The notes under the pieces are model-generated. The model was not told where the DNA came from and searched no databases. It was given only the letters and a program-made list of their open reading frames with translations. Shown here in pieces: positions 29,819 to 38,175 of a stretch of 64,000 nt of DNA (its first letter is position 1; every line of letters begins with the position of its first letter). Both the position numbers and the translations under genes were made by a program. The DNA lies in contig NZ_JAFEMD010000013.1 in the NCBI RefSeq assembly GCF_016892765.1, positions 62,001 to 126,000 of the forward strand. The letters are read 5' to 3'. Source of the DNA: Microvirga arvi. Its GTDB lineage: Bacteria; Pseudomonadota; Alphaproteobacteria; Rhizobiales; Beijerinckiaceae.

Positions 29819-29965
29819 TCAGCGGATGAAGCCGTAGCCCACGAGGCCGTAGACGATTAGGAAGATCGCCACGAAAATGTTCAGAAAACGGGGAACGACC
29901 AGGGAGGCGACGCCCAGGGCGATGCCTAAGATCGGGAGCAGCTTGAAGCTCAAATTCAAGGACAT
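29819..29965 (-). CDS. Small DUF3096-type membrane protein
   Basis: A protein of 48 residues starting MSLNLSFKLLPILGIALGV and ending LIVYGLVGYGFIR. Two hydrophobic segments (about 8-24 and 27-45) with LVVPRFLN between them match the small DUF3096 proteins, which have no known function. It converges on the DMT gene with 15 bases between. The Shine-Dalgarno is poor, so expression is uncertain. Confidence 0.7.
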   Translation of the reverse strand: MSLNLSFKLLPILGIALGVASLVVPRFLNIFVAIFLIVYGLVGYGFIR

Positions 29966-30038
29966 GGGGAAGGCTTTTTGCGGAACGGGTTACGGTGTTG
30001 CCTTCTAACCCTGCAATTCTTGAGAAATCGGTAAAAGC

Positions 30039-30572
30039 CTACTCGACCGTCTCGTTGGGATAGACGCCCCACAGCTTCTCCTGCTGGATGTAGCCGTCCA
30101 CGTCGCGGGCGCCGTCCATCGCGATCATCACCCGGCACCACTTGCCGTCGCAGCCTTTGACGTTCGTGATCACGCCCGGCTGGAGATGGGCCAGCACGCC
30201 GCCCTTCTCATCCGCTTTGTCGAGGAGGTTGATCGGGGGCTGCTTGCCCTTGGCCCAGGGCATGACCAGGGCCGTCCGACGTCCCGACAGAAGGGAATGG
30301 AGAACCCAGCCTTCGGTGCCCTCCGAATCGCGGATGCGGCGCCAGGTCTCGTATTCGGCGATGATCTCGACGGGAAGTCCCGCGCGCTGGAAGACCCAGG
30401 CCGTGCGATGATCCTTGGACGGGCCCTCGCGCAGGTTGACCCGGTCCGTCTTGAGGCTGACATAGCGCGGGACGGGCAAGCCGGTGCCAAGGCGTCCGCC
30501 GGGAAGCTGCTGGGCCTGGGCCGATCCGGCACTCAGGCCGACAACGGCAAGGGCAAGGACGATCTTGCGCAT
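30039..30572 (-). CDS. Exported SH3-domain protein
   Basis: A protein of 177 residues with a signal peptide (MRKIVLALAVVGLSAGSAQA) and bacterial SH3-like folds, with RVNLREGPSKDHRTAWVFQRAGLPVEIIAEYETWRRIRDSEGTEGWVLHSLLSGRRTAL split over about 50-110. A second SH3-like half (GVLAHLQPGVITNVKGCDGKWCRVMI) follows. Such proteins are thought to bind cell-wall or peptide ligands. The ATG at 30572 was chosen for the GGGGGAACC upstream and the immediate signal peptide. Confidence 0.85.
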   Translation of the reverse strand: MRKIVLALAVVGLSAGSAQAQQLPGGRLGTGLPVPRYVSLKTDRVNLREGPSKDHRTAWVFQRAGLPVEIIAEYETWRRIRDSEGTEGWVLHSLLSGRRTALVMPWAKGKQPPINLLDKADEKGGVLAHLQPGVITNVKGCDGKWCRVMIAMDGARDVDGYIQQEKLWGVYPNETVE

Positions 30573-30736
30573 GGTTCCCCCGATCATGGCTTTGTCTTGG
30601 ATGGCGGCTCTGGTAGAGAAGCTTGACGGATACCGCACTGTGGCGGGTCGTCACCTTTGATCGCCGAAGCAGGGTTAAGAGAGCGTGAAACTCTTTGCAC
30701 TTCGCGGCTTTTTCTGTGCTGGGGACGTTTGAGCCG

Positions 30737-31729
30737 ATGAAAAAGAGACCCGTGGTCGTTGTCACCCGCCGCCTGCCCGACGTGATCGAGACGCGCCTGC
30801 GCGAATTGTTCGACACGCGCCTCAACCTCGAGGACAGGCCTCTCTCCGCGGAGGAGCTCACCGAGGCGGTCAGGACGGCTGACGTTCTGGTTCCCACCAT
30901 TACCGACGAGATCACCGCGGCGATCGTCGAGCAGGCCGGGCCCAACCTGAAGCTCATCGCCAATTTCGGCAACGGCGTCGACAACATCGACGTCTCGGCC
31001 GCAGTGGGGAAGGGCATTACCGTCACCAACACGCCCGGCGTCCTCACCGAGGACACGGCGGACATGACCATGGCGCTGATCCTGGCGGTGTCCCGCCGCC
31101 TCCCGGAGGGCGCGCGCGTGATCCCGGACGGGAATTGGACCGGCTGGTCGCCCACCTGGATGCTGGGGCGGCGCATCACGGGAAAACGCCTGGGCATCGT
31201 CGGCATGGGCCGCATCGGCCAGGCGCTCGCCCGGCGCGCCAAGGCCTTCGGCCTGTCGATTCACTACCACAACCGCCGCCACGTCCCGCCGAAGATCGAG
31301 GCGGAGCTCGAGGCGACCTACTGGGAATCCCTCGACCAGATGCTGGCGCGCATGGACATCGTCTCCGTGAACTGCCCGCACACGCCGGCGACCTATCACC
31401 TTTTGTCCGCGCGGCGGCTCAAGCTCATGAAGCCCGATGCGATCCTGGTGAACACCGCTCGCGGCGAGATCATCGACGAGGGCGCGCTGACCAAGCTCAT
31501 CGAGGCCGGCGCCATTGCCGGCGCGGGCCTCGACGTGTTCGAGGAGGAGCCCGCCGTCAATCCGCGCCTCGTGCGGCTCGCCAAGCAGGGCAAGGTGGTG
31601 CTGCTGCCCCATATGGGCTCGGCCACCCATGAGGGGCGCGTCGCCATGGGCGAGAAGGTGATCGTCAACATCCGGGCCTTCGTGGATGGCCACAAACCCC
31701 CGGACCGCGTGCTGCCCAGCATGCTCTGA
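30737..31729 (+). CDS. D-2-hydroxyacid dehydrogenase, glyoxylate reductase type
   Basis: A cytosolic oxidoreductase of 330 residues. The NAD(P) site is GKRLGIVGMGRIGQALARRAKAFG (about 148-172). The catalytic Arg, Glu and His lie in LVNTARGEIIDE, GLDVFEEEP and VVLLPHMGSATHEGR. It best fits the glyoxylate/hydroxypyruvate reductase GyaR group, which would serve C1 or C2 metabolism. The exact substrate is unproved. The ATG at 30737 begins KKRPVVVVTRRLP; an upstream in-frame ATG at 30695 is possible but unlikely. Confidence 0.9.
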   Translation: MKKRPVVVVTRRLPDVIETRLRELFDTRLNLEDRPLSAEELTEAVRTADVLVPTITDEITAAIVEQAGPNLKLIANFGNGVDNIDVSAAVGKGITVTNTPGVLTEDTADMTMALILAVSRRLPEGARVIPDGNWTGWSPTWMLGRRITGKRLGIVGMGRIGQALARRAKAFGLSIHYHNRRHVPPKIEAELEATYWESLDQMLARMDIVSVNCPHTPATYHLLSARRLKLMKPDAILVNTARGEIIDEGALTKLIEAGAIAGAGLDVFEEEPAVNPRLVRLAKQGKVVLLPHMGSATHEGRVAMGEKVIVNIRAFVDGHKPPDRVLPSML

Positions 31730-31804
31730 GCCGTCGATGACGGCGATGACTGTTCTGCGGATCCTGTTCCCGCAGCCTTGTCGGCCCTTGCCGTTGCGTC
31801 TTAA

Positions 31805-31816
31805 TAACATATGTTA
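31805..31816. promoter_or_regulatory. TAACATATGTTA palindrome upstream of the receiver gene
   Basis: A perfect 12-bp palindrome lies 62 bases before the receiver-domain ATG. The core AACATATGT recurs at 32382-32390, 63 bases before the first in-frame ATG of the Crp/Fnr gene. Shared spacing suggests a common regulator, possibly the Crp/Fnr protein itself. The core could be chance. Confidence 0.3.
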
Positions 31817-31877
31817 ATCACAACGAATCGCGTGGGATCAACCCTGCTCAACCCTGTGTCGCGAGAAAGCTTGTTCG

Positions 31878-32255
31878 ATGAACGGCCATTCCACGTCTCT
31901 GCGACCCGTCGTGCTCCTCGTCGAGGACGAGCTTTTTGTCCGCATGGCGACGGCCGATGCCCTCATGGATGCGGGCTTCGATGTGATCGAGACCGCCCAT
32001 GCGGATGCTGCGCGGGAGATCCTCCTCCATCGCGCCGACATCCAGGTTCTGTTCACCGACGTAAAGATGCCCGGTTCCATGGACGGGCTTGAACTCGCAG
32101 CTTTCGTTCGCCGCCGATGGCCTCACATCCTGGTCGTGATCACGTCCGGCCACCTGGAGCCGGAGAGTCGCCATCTGCCCGAAAACACCGCATTCATCGC
32201 CAAGCCCTATCATGAAAAGGTCCCGGCAGCGGTGATCCAGTCCCTGCTGTCCTGA
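31878..32255 (+). CDS. Single-domain response regulator
   Basis: A CheY-like receiver of 125 residues and no output domain. The acidic pocket (VEDE), phosphorylation site Asp in VLFTDVKMPGSMDGLEL (near 58), the Thr/Ser in VVITSGH and the Lys in IAKPYH are all present, so it should be phosphorylated. No histidine kinase lies nearby. Single receivers like this are numerous in Methylobacteriaceae and often act in phosphorelays. Confidence 0.9.
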   Translation: MNGHSTSLRPVVLLVEDELFVRMATADALMDAGFDVIETAHADAAREILLHRADIQVLFTDVKMPGSMDGLELAAFVRRRWPHILVVITSGHLEPESRHLPENTAFIAKPYHEKVPAAVIQSLLS

Positions 32256-32452
32256 CGCCGACACAGCGAGGCTTCGCTCCTTCAGGCCACGCCCGAACGA
32301 TGGGATCGCAGCCTAGCATCCTCACCCGGCTGTGAAGATGTGGGCTGCGGCGTTGTGCAACCAAAATCCATCTTGAGCATAAACATATGTGAGTGCGGCT
32401 AAGAACGGAGTTTGGCCAGAACAGGGCTATTCCTACCCCAGCAATGACCCGT

Positions 32453-33172
32453 ATGACCAACCCTCTGATCCTAAAGCTCGAACAGCGCGACCAGCTCTCC
32501 GATGCCGAGAAGAGAGCACTGGAAAATGCTGTTTCGCGCGTGAGGATCGTCGAAGCCGATGAGGATATCGTGCGGGAGGGCGACCGCCCGAGCGAGAGTT
32601 CACTGCTTCTGGACGGCTTTGCCGTCCGCTACAAGATCGTGTCGAACGGGCGGCGGCAGATCTCCGCCATTCATGTTCCCGGTGACTTCATCGACCTGCA
32701 CAGTTTCCTGCTGAAAACGATGGATCACGGCGTTCTGGCGCTGACCACCTGCCGCATCGCTCTCGTTCCGCATACGACGTTGGAAAAGATCACCGACGAG
32801 TTCCCTCATCTCACCCGGATGCTCTGGCTCAACACGCTGATCGACGGCGCTATCCACCGGGAATGGCTCACCGCCATGGGGCGCCTCTCGGCAACCGCCC
32901 ACATGGCGCATCTCATCTGCGAGCTGTATCTGCGCCTGAAAATGGTCGGTCGAGCCGAAGGCGATACGGTCCAGCTTCCCATCACCCAGGCCGAGCTCGG
33001 CGACACGCTCGGCCTTTCGACCGTTCACGTGAACCGGGTGCTGCAGGAACTGCGCAAGGAAGGCCTGATCCGGTTCCAGGGCGAGGCGTTGACCATTCTC
33101 GACTGGGAACGCCTGAAGAAGGTGGGTGAATTTACCTCCACCTATCTCAGCCTCCAGAACGAGGATCGGTGA
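32453..33172 (+). CDS. Crp/Fnr-family transcriptional regulator
   Basis: A regulator of 239 residues with a cNMP-binding-like beta-roll (about 20-140: DIVREGDRPSESSLLLDGFAVRYKIV) and a Crp-type helix-turn-helix (about 165-220: LPITQAELGDTLGLSTVHVNRVLQELRKEGLIRF). It lacks the Fnr cysteine cluster, so it is not an oxygen sensor of that kind. The ATG at 32453 is used, though an ATG at 32444 is equally possible. It lies after the lone receiver gene, which hints at a joint pathway. Confidence 0.88.
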   Translation: MTNPLILKLEQRDQLSDAEKRALENAVSRVRIVEADEDIVREGDRPSESSLLLDGFAVRYKIVSNGRRQISAIHVPGDFIDLHSFLLKTMDHGVLALTTCRIALVPHTTLEKITDEFPHLTRMLWLNTLIDGAIHREWLTAMGRLSATAHMAHLICELYLRLKMVGRAEGDTVQLPITQAELGDTLGLSTVHVNRVLQELRKEGLIRFQGEALTILDWERLKKVGEFTSTYLSLQNEDR

Positions 33173-33193
33173 TCCCAGGATTCGTAACACGTC

Positions 33194-33472
33194 ATGCGTG
33201 AGATCACCCTGCAACCCATTTCAGTGATGACCGACGGCGGCGGCTCCGATGGACACATGATCCTCGCCGACGGACTTCTGGTAGCCATTCTGTCCCGCGT
33301 CACGGAGGAGCAAACCCTCGGCGGGCAGGCGCAGGTCGAGGGATGGTTTCTGGAAGCGGGCTTCGGCCCCTGCGGGGTCCTGATGAGCGTCACCCCGCCT
33401 GTCTTCGCCGATGTCGACGAGGCCGTGGTCTGGGTGCGTGCGAGGCTGGAAGCCGGGTTTTCTCCATCCTGA
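33194..33472 (+). CDS. Small hypothetical protein
   Basis: A protein of 92 residues with no signal peptide or membrane segment. The sequence MREITLQPISVMTDGGGSDG, then GFGPCGVLMSVTPPVFADVDEAVVWVRARLEAGFSPS, looks like a compact alpha/beta domain. I do not recognise a family. It begins 21 bases after the Crp/Fnr gene, so it is probably co-transcribed. Its stop directly abuts the convergent flavoprotein gene. Confidence 0.65.
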   Translation: MREITLQPISVMTDGGGSDGHMILADGLLVAILSRVTEEQTLGGQAQVEGWFLEAGFGPCGVLMSVTPPVFADVDEAVVWVRARLEAGFSPS

Positions 33473-34771
33473 TCATCCCAGCCGCCCGATGATCTCCCCG
33501 GCGGCGCGCTCGCCCTCCTCCCAGGCGCCGCCTGCCGTGCCCCATTGCGCGCGCGACAGCGCCTCGCCCGCAAACCAGATCCGCTCGCCGACCGGAGCCT
33601 TCAGGATATCGCGGATGGTAGAGAGCCCCGGCGGCACCACCGCCCAGGATGCCCGCGACCAAGGGTCGTTGCGCCATGTGGTGCTGTGCATAGCGGTGAG
33701 ATGGCGGATGGCCTTGTGGCCGAAATGCTCCGCCAGCACCGCGCGTGCGAAGCGGGAGGGCGCATGCTCATCCCGTCTGTCGAAGCCGGTGGCGGTGGGC
33801 TGGTCGAGCTCAAAGAAATGAAACGGGGTGCCGTCGATGCAGGTGAGGAGCCCCGGCGGCGAACGATGCGTGCCCGTGAGGCTTGCGAGCCGGTCCGCGC
33901 CGCGAAACGGCGAGTCCGGCCAATGCAGCACCACGTGCTCGTACACGCCCTGCGTAAAGCCGTGGATGGCCTCATGGACGGCGTTCGGCAAGGCGGGAGC
34001 GAAGCGGATCATGCCCTGCTGCAGCACGGCCATGGGCGTGGTCACGATGACGGCCTTCGCATGAAGCGTTCCGGCGGCGCTCTCGACCCACACGCCCTGG
34101 CCCGACCAGTCGATGGATTGGACGGCGGTGCCGAGCCGGATCGGCAGGTCTCTCGCCAAGCGGCTCACATAAGCGCCGAGGCCGCCGGCCATGAAAAGGT
34201 TGTCCGCATATTCCATGCTCGGGAAATCGTGCAGGCTCACCTCGTCGAGGGGGCGGCCCGAGACGAGCCCGTGGATGGCGGCGACCCGCTGTCCCTGAGG
34301 TCCCATGGGCGGCAGGACCCTGGCCGCCGGCTGGTCCTCATGGGCTTTCGCTCCTTGAGTCATCGCCCGGTCGGCCATGGCGAAGGCGCGGTCCAGCGCC
34401 GCCCTCTCGGCCCGGCTGCCCGGCCGGTCGCGCACGAAAAAATGTCCGTCGACGGGGGCACGGCGCAGGGGCTCACGCCGCTCACGACCCAGTTTCACCA
34501 GCGGGTTGATCGGACCCGCGTGCAGCCAGTGGGCGCCGAGATCGAGCGGATGCCCCCTGAAGCGCCGCGTGAGCGCCCGCCCGCCGATGCGATCCCGCGC
34601 CTCCAGCACGGCGACCGCCAGTCCCGCCGCCAGCAGACGCCGCGCCGCGGCGATCCCCGCGCTTCCCGCTCCGACGATCACCACATCGGGGTTCGCGCCA
34701 AGGCTGTTCGACGATCCGGCTTCCAACAACACAGGCTTCTCCACCCCTCGCTTTGCAGCAGCTTCGTTCAT
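33473..34771 (-). CDS. FAD-dependent amine oxidase family protein
   Basis: A flavoprotein of 432 residues of the monoamine-oxidase fold. The dinucleotide site is VVIVGAGSAGIAAARRLLAAGLAVAVLEARDRIGGRALT (about 27-66), and a C-terminal FAD motif WFAGEALSRAQWGTAGGAWEEGERAAGEI lies near 395-425. Substrate could be an amine, an amino acid or a polyene alcohol. No signal peptide is clear. The ATG at 34771 was preferred to one 15 bases earlier by proximity to the family start. Confidence 0.87.
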   Translation of the reverse strand: MNEAAAKRGVEKPVLLEAGSSNSLGANPDVVIVGAGSAGIAAARRLLAAGLAVAVLEARDRIGGRALTRRFRGHPLDLGAHWLHAGPINPLVKLGRERREPLRRAPVDGHFFVRDRPGSRAERAALDRAFAMADRAMTQGAKAHEDQPAARVLPPMGPQGQRVAAIHGLVSGRPLDEVSLHDFPSMEYADNLFMAGGLGAYVSRLARDLPIRLGTAVQSIDWSGQGVWVESAAGTLHAKAVIVTTPMAVLQQGMIRFAPALPNAVHEAIHGFTQGVYEHVVLHWPDSPFRGADRLASLTGTHRSPPGLLTCIDGTPFHFFELDQPTATGFDRRDEHAPSRFARAVLAEHFGHKAIRHLTAMHSTTWRNDPWSRASWAVVPPGLSTIRDILKAPVGERIWFAGEALSRAQWGTAGGAWEEGERAAGEIIGRLG

Positions 34772-34807
34772 AAGTAAGCTTCGCACCTCACATCAAGCGT
34801 GGCCCTA

Positions 34808-34848
34808 GCGCATCGTGCGGACCTCCGGTTCCGCTCCACACGATGCGT
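34808..34848. repeat. Short GCGCATCG-type inverted repeat
   Basis: GCGCATCGTG at the left pairs with CACGATGCG at the right around a GC-rich centre. It sits upstream of the CysZ-like gene and belongs to the same family as 51632-51683. Confidence 0.5.
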
Positions 34849-34899
34849 ACGGCACGAAGAGAAGGCTGGGGCTAAGCCCCTCAAGGAGACGAACGACAG

Positions 34900-35631
34900 A
34901 TGCTGATCCAATCGGTTTTCGCGGCGGCCCGCGAGGTGTTCTCGCCCGCGCTGCGGCGCATCCTCTGGAAATCGATTGGGCTGACGCTGGCGCTGTTGTT
35001 CATTGTCGGTTTCGGTCTCGTTCGACTCGTGAAGTATTTTATTGAAAACCACTCCGTCAGCGCCGATTACCCGATCCTCGACAGCATTGCCCTGTTCCTG
35101 ACGGGAGCCGGCATCATCTTCGGCCTCTTCTATCTTCTGCCTGCGGTCTCGGCCATCGTGGCAGGTTATTTCCTCGACGATGTCGCCGATGTGGTGGAGC
35201 GCCAGGACTATCCGGCCGATACCCGGGGGCAGGCTCTGCCTTTCGGCAGATCCATTCTCTACGGTCTTCGGTTTGCCGGTTTATCGCTTCTGGTCAATCT
35301 TGCCGCCCTGTTCCTGCTCTTCATCCCCGGAATCAATATCGGGGCGTTCTTCATCGCCAACGCCTATCTGCTCGGGCGCGAATATTTCGAACTTGCGGCG
35401 GGTCGTTTCTGGTCGGCGGAAGAGGTGGCGCGGCTGCGCACCGAGAATCGGGGCACGGTGCTCGCCGCCGGCGCCGTTCTGGCAGGTCTGGTTCTGGTGC
35501 CGGTGGTGAACCTCATCACACCGATCTTCGGCGCGGTAATGATGGTTCACCTGCACAAGAAGCTCACGCACGGTCCGGCGAAGTGGACGCCGGTTCGCCG
35601 AGAAGACAACGCGTCTATCGAGAAATATTGA
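34900..35631 (+). CDS. EI24/CysZ-like membrane protein
   Basis: Inner-membrane protein of 243 residues with four hydrophobic segments (about 25-50, 60-90, 125-150 and 185-215), matching the EI24/CysZ domain. CysZ takes up sulfate for cysteine synthesis. Whether this distant relative does so is not certain. AAGGAGACGAACGAC precedes the ATG. The gene ends 20 bases before the convergent SDR gene, with a hairpin in the gap. Confidence 0.8.
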   Translation: MLIQSVFAAAREVFSPALRRILWKSIGLTLALLFIVGFGLVRLVKYFIENHSVSADYPILDSIALFLTGAGIIFGLFYLLPAVSAIVAGYFLDDVADVVERQDYPADTRGQALPFGRSILYGLRFAGLSLLVNLAALFLLFIPGINIGAFFIANAYLLGREYFELAAGRFWSAEEVARLRTENRGTVLAAGAVLAGLVLVPVVNLITPIFGAVMMVHLHKKLTHGPAKWTPVRREDNASIEKY

Positions 35632-35632
35632 G

Positions 35633-35649
35633 GGGTTGCTTTCCAACCC
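35633..35649. terminator. Hairpin between convergent genes
   Basis: GGGTTG pairs with CAACCC over a 5-base loop in the 20-base gap between the CysZ-like gene and the SDR gene. Only two T follow it on the plus strand. It may work as a weak terminator for both directions. Confidence 0.4.
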
Positions 35650-35650
35650 T

Positions 35651-36754
35651 TCAGTGGCTCGCCGATGGGCCGATGGCCGGGCCGGGGGCCCGCTCCGGGT
35701 GGAAGTCGGACGCAGGCCCTCCTGAGCGGGGCGCCAGCAGATCCGGATTCGTCTGCGTCGCGTTGCGCTTGAGGTCGAACTGGCCGGTTTTGCGGAAGCG
35801 CACCAGATAGCTCGGCACGATGGCCTCAATGGTGGTGGGCGTGATACCCAGACCCTCGATCGTGCGGCCTTCGCGGATGGCGTTCTCGGATACGACGTTG
35901 TCGCTCTCGAGCAGGATTGCCTGGTCGCGGGTGGTGACGAGCTCGTTCGGGATCAGGCCGAGCGTCAGCATGTCCAGGAAGCCCATGACACTGCCCATCG
36001 CCCGGGCCATGTTGTTCGGCATCGGAACGATGACGCGCTTGCGCTCCGTGACCTCGAAGACGAACTCCATCATCTGGCGGAGCGTACGAATCTCGGGGCC
36101 GCCGAGCTCGTAGACCCGTCCGGTCGGCACCTTGCCGTCCACCGCCGCCACAATGGCCGCGGCCACATCACCGGCATAGATCGGCTGGAAGCGGGTGTCG
36201 GCGCCCGGCAGAGGCTGCACGGGGAGCATGCGGGCGAGGGTTGCGAAGCGGTTGAAAGAACTGTCGCCCGGGCCGAACATGAGGGAAGGGCGTAGAATCA
36301 CCGCGTCGGGCCGCACCTGCAGCAGGGCGGCCTCACCCTCGGCCTTGGAGCGGGCATAGGCCGATTCGGAATCGGGATCGGCGCCGATGGCCGAGACATG
36401 GGTGATGGAAACCGCCTTCTTGGCGGCTTCCGCGATCAGGGCGGGCGCCTTGGCCTGTATCGTATCGAAGCGCTGGCGGCTGCTCTCCTGCAGGATGCCG
36501 ACCAGGTTGATCACATGATCGGCGCGGGCCACCGCATGGGCCACCGAGTCGGGATGGCGAAGGTTGGCGTGGATCGGGTGGATCTGCCCCACCTTCCCGA
36601 GAGGAAGGAAATTCGCCATGTTCGGCTGCCGGGTAGGCACGAGCACCCGGTAGCCGCGCTGGGCGAGAAGGCTCACCACATAGCGGCCCAGAAAGCCCGA
36701 TCCGCCGAAGACGGTGACGATTTGCTGCTCAGGCGTGCGAAGGGCACCGATCAT
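35651..36754 (-). CDS. NDUFA9-like NAD-dependent epimerase/dehydratase
   Basis: An atypical short-chain dehydrogenase of 367 residues. The Rossmann motif is QIVTVFGGSGFLGRYVVSLLAQRGYRV (about 11-37), with a substrate region LRPSLMFGPGDSSFNRFATLARMLPVQPLPGADTRFQPIYAGDVAAAI further on. Alphaproteobacterial members are annotated as complex I NDUFA9-family proteins, an accessory subunit in mitochondria, but a role in complex I is not proved for bacteria. The ATG at 36754 follows AGGAG. A longer reading to 36859 lies in repeat DNA. Confidence 0.87.
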   Translation of the reverse strand: MIGALRTPEQQIVTVFGGSGFLGRYVVSLLAQRGYRVLVPTRQPNMANFLPLGKVGQIHPIHANLRHPDSVAHAVARADHVINLVGILQESSRQRFDTIQAKAPALIAEAAKKAVSITHVSAIGADPDSESAYARSKAEGEAALLQVRPDAVILRPSLMFGPGDSSFNRFATLARMLPVQPLPGADTRFQPIYAGDVAAAIVAAVDGKVPTGRVYELGGPEIRTLRQMMEFVFEVTERKRVIVPMPNNMARAMGSVMGFLDMLTLGLIPNELVTTRDQAILLESDNVVSENAIREGRTIEGLGITPTTIEAIVPSYLVRFRKTGQFDLKRNATQTNPDLLAPRSGGPASDFHPERAPGPAIGPSASH

Positions 36755-36818
36755 GAAACTCTCCTGCCCGGATAAGGACTTGGTCCAGAGCTTGGGTGTG
36801 AATTTTCGAATGTCTCTA

Positions 36819-36954
36819 TAGCATCGGACCCGAAAGTGAAATCCACTTTCGGGCTCCATCTGATGCTCTCACTTGATGCGGCACATATCGTTCTTTAGGA
36901 AAGCCGGGGTCATCTTTTACTGGCGTAGCCCTTTCGGGTCCGCACGATGTGCCG
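36819..36954. repeat. Two-module GAGCATCG/GCGCATCG intergenic repeat
   Basis: Module 1 (36819-36868) reads GCATCGGACCCGAAAGTG and returns as CACTTTCGGG, then GATGCT, an inverted repeat. Module 2 (36878-36954) runs from GATGCGGCACATATCGT to CGCACGATGTGCC. The same two modules in the same order occur at 58793-58930. The rest of the 36755-37068 gap holds no gene. Confidence 0.65.
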
Positions 36955-37068
36955 GCCAAACGCCGCTCCCTGTGAAGAGGGGCAGGCCGAAGAAAGCGCA
37001 TCGGTCGCATTTTCGGCGATTGACGTCCCGCCCGAAGCACCGTAAACGAAGCCTCGCCGAACAGGCAG

Positions 37069-37153
37069 GCCCAGGTGGCGGAATTGGTAGACGCACTGCT
37101 TTCAGGTAGCAGCGGGTAACACCGTGGAGGTTCGAGTCCTCTCCTGGGCACCA
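37069..37153 (+). tRNA. tRNA-Leu (anticodon CAG)
   Basis: An 85-base class II tRNA with encoded CCA. The acceptor stem pairs GCCCAGG (37069-37075) with CCTGGGC (37143-37149). The anticodon stem CTGCT/AGCAG encloses TTCAGGT, giving CAG, which reads CUG codons. A long variable arm (CGGGTAACACCG) marks it as leucine, and the T-loop is TTCGAGT. Its last 18 bases recur with one change at 40775-40792, marking it as the attachment site of an island. Confidence 0.97.
37136..37153 (+). repeat. Left att-like repeat (3' end of tRNA-Leu)
   Basis: The 18 bases GTCCTCTCCTGGGCACCA match 40775-40792 at 17 of 18 positions. Site-specific islands typically use the T-arm to CCA end of a tRNA gene as the recombination core, and the recombinase remnant begins 100 bases further on. 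Confidence 0.75.
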
Positions 37154-37252
37154 ACATCTCGCTAAGGTGTTGATCCGCAAAGAAATCCCATAAAATCATA
37201 TGGCTTATCGTTTGCCGACTGGTACGGGCGGGGGGTACATATGGTTCTTGCG

Positions 37253-37780
37253 ATGAGTCGCCCCTGGAAGCATCCTGAGACAGGTCCCTACCATTTCCGG
37301 AAGTCGGTTCCTGACGATCTGCGCTTGGAAAGCGGGAAGAGAAGCGTTCCCTTCGGACCGAGAATCCTGCGATCGTTAAGCAGCGCCACGCCGATAAGCA
37401 GCGCCACGCCGAGGCGGCAGCCGAGATTGAACGAGCCTGGAGAATCCATCGCGCTAAACCTGAGCCTCTAACTCAACTTGAGATCATCGCATTGGCCGGC
37501 TTAATCCATGACGAGTGGGTGAGCGGAAAGCTAAGAGAAGAGCCCGGCACTCCAAGTTCATGGGAGCAGGTGCTTCGGCTTAACCGGCAGGCTCGGGAGG
37601 CAGGCAAACTGGAGCAGTGAGGGGGTCCCGTCGTGGATGAGCTTCTTGTCAGGCGGGTCTTCGGACCGATGCCCATAGCCGTGACCGCTTGATTGATGCC
37701 CTTGAGAAGGCCTTTACCCAAACGGTGGAGCAGCTGAAACGCAATGCGGAAGGCGACTATAGTCCGGATCCGAGAGCTAC
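37253..37780 (+). pseudogene. Decayed tyrosine recombinase (island integrase)
   Basis: The first frame reads MSRPWKHPETGPYHFRKSVPDDLR, the N-terminus of a DUF6538-type integrase. After a frameshift near 37330 the sense resumes as KQRHADKQRHAEAAAEIERAW and PLTQLEIIALAGLIHDEWV until a stop at 37618. A third frame continues with DRLIDALEKAFTQTVEQLKRNAEGDY up to about 37770. The catalytic domain is missing. Bases 37781-38175 show no supported gene, only a short readable stretch (GAYGRYILVEETTDTFDRVS) of unknown origin. Confidence 0.8.
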
Positions 37781-38175
37781 GGAGCCTACGGACGCTACAT
37801 CCTGGTCGAGGAGACTACGGATACCTTCGATAGGGTCTCCGCTGAGAGCAAGCGGCCGCGCGACGTGCGGTGAGGTTGTGCTGTCCGGCAGGATTCCAGA
37901 ATGGCTTTCAGAGCCAGCGAATGTCGGTTCTTGAGCGCTGAAGCAGACCACGCGCATACTTCTCGGAAATGACAGAGGGTGACGCTTAGGATCCGGCATG
38001 GTGACCAGTTGCGGAGAATCCTGTCCATGCTTGTCCGTTTGATGCTTGGGCGCTCGACTGTTAGCCTGCGGATTGCTCCACTCGTGGACGGTCCTGATAT
38101 CGATGCCGACCAGAGATTGCACCATCTTGCCGGCGATGCAGGACGAGCTTGAGCCGAACCCGAAGGTGAGAAGCG

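Noticed and set aside
37781-38175. A second gene in the island between the integrase remnant and the SGNH gene
   Set aside because: Short readable pieces occur in several frames, but none has a start, a ribosome site or a recognisable domain. It is treated as decayed DNA.
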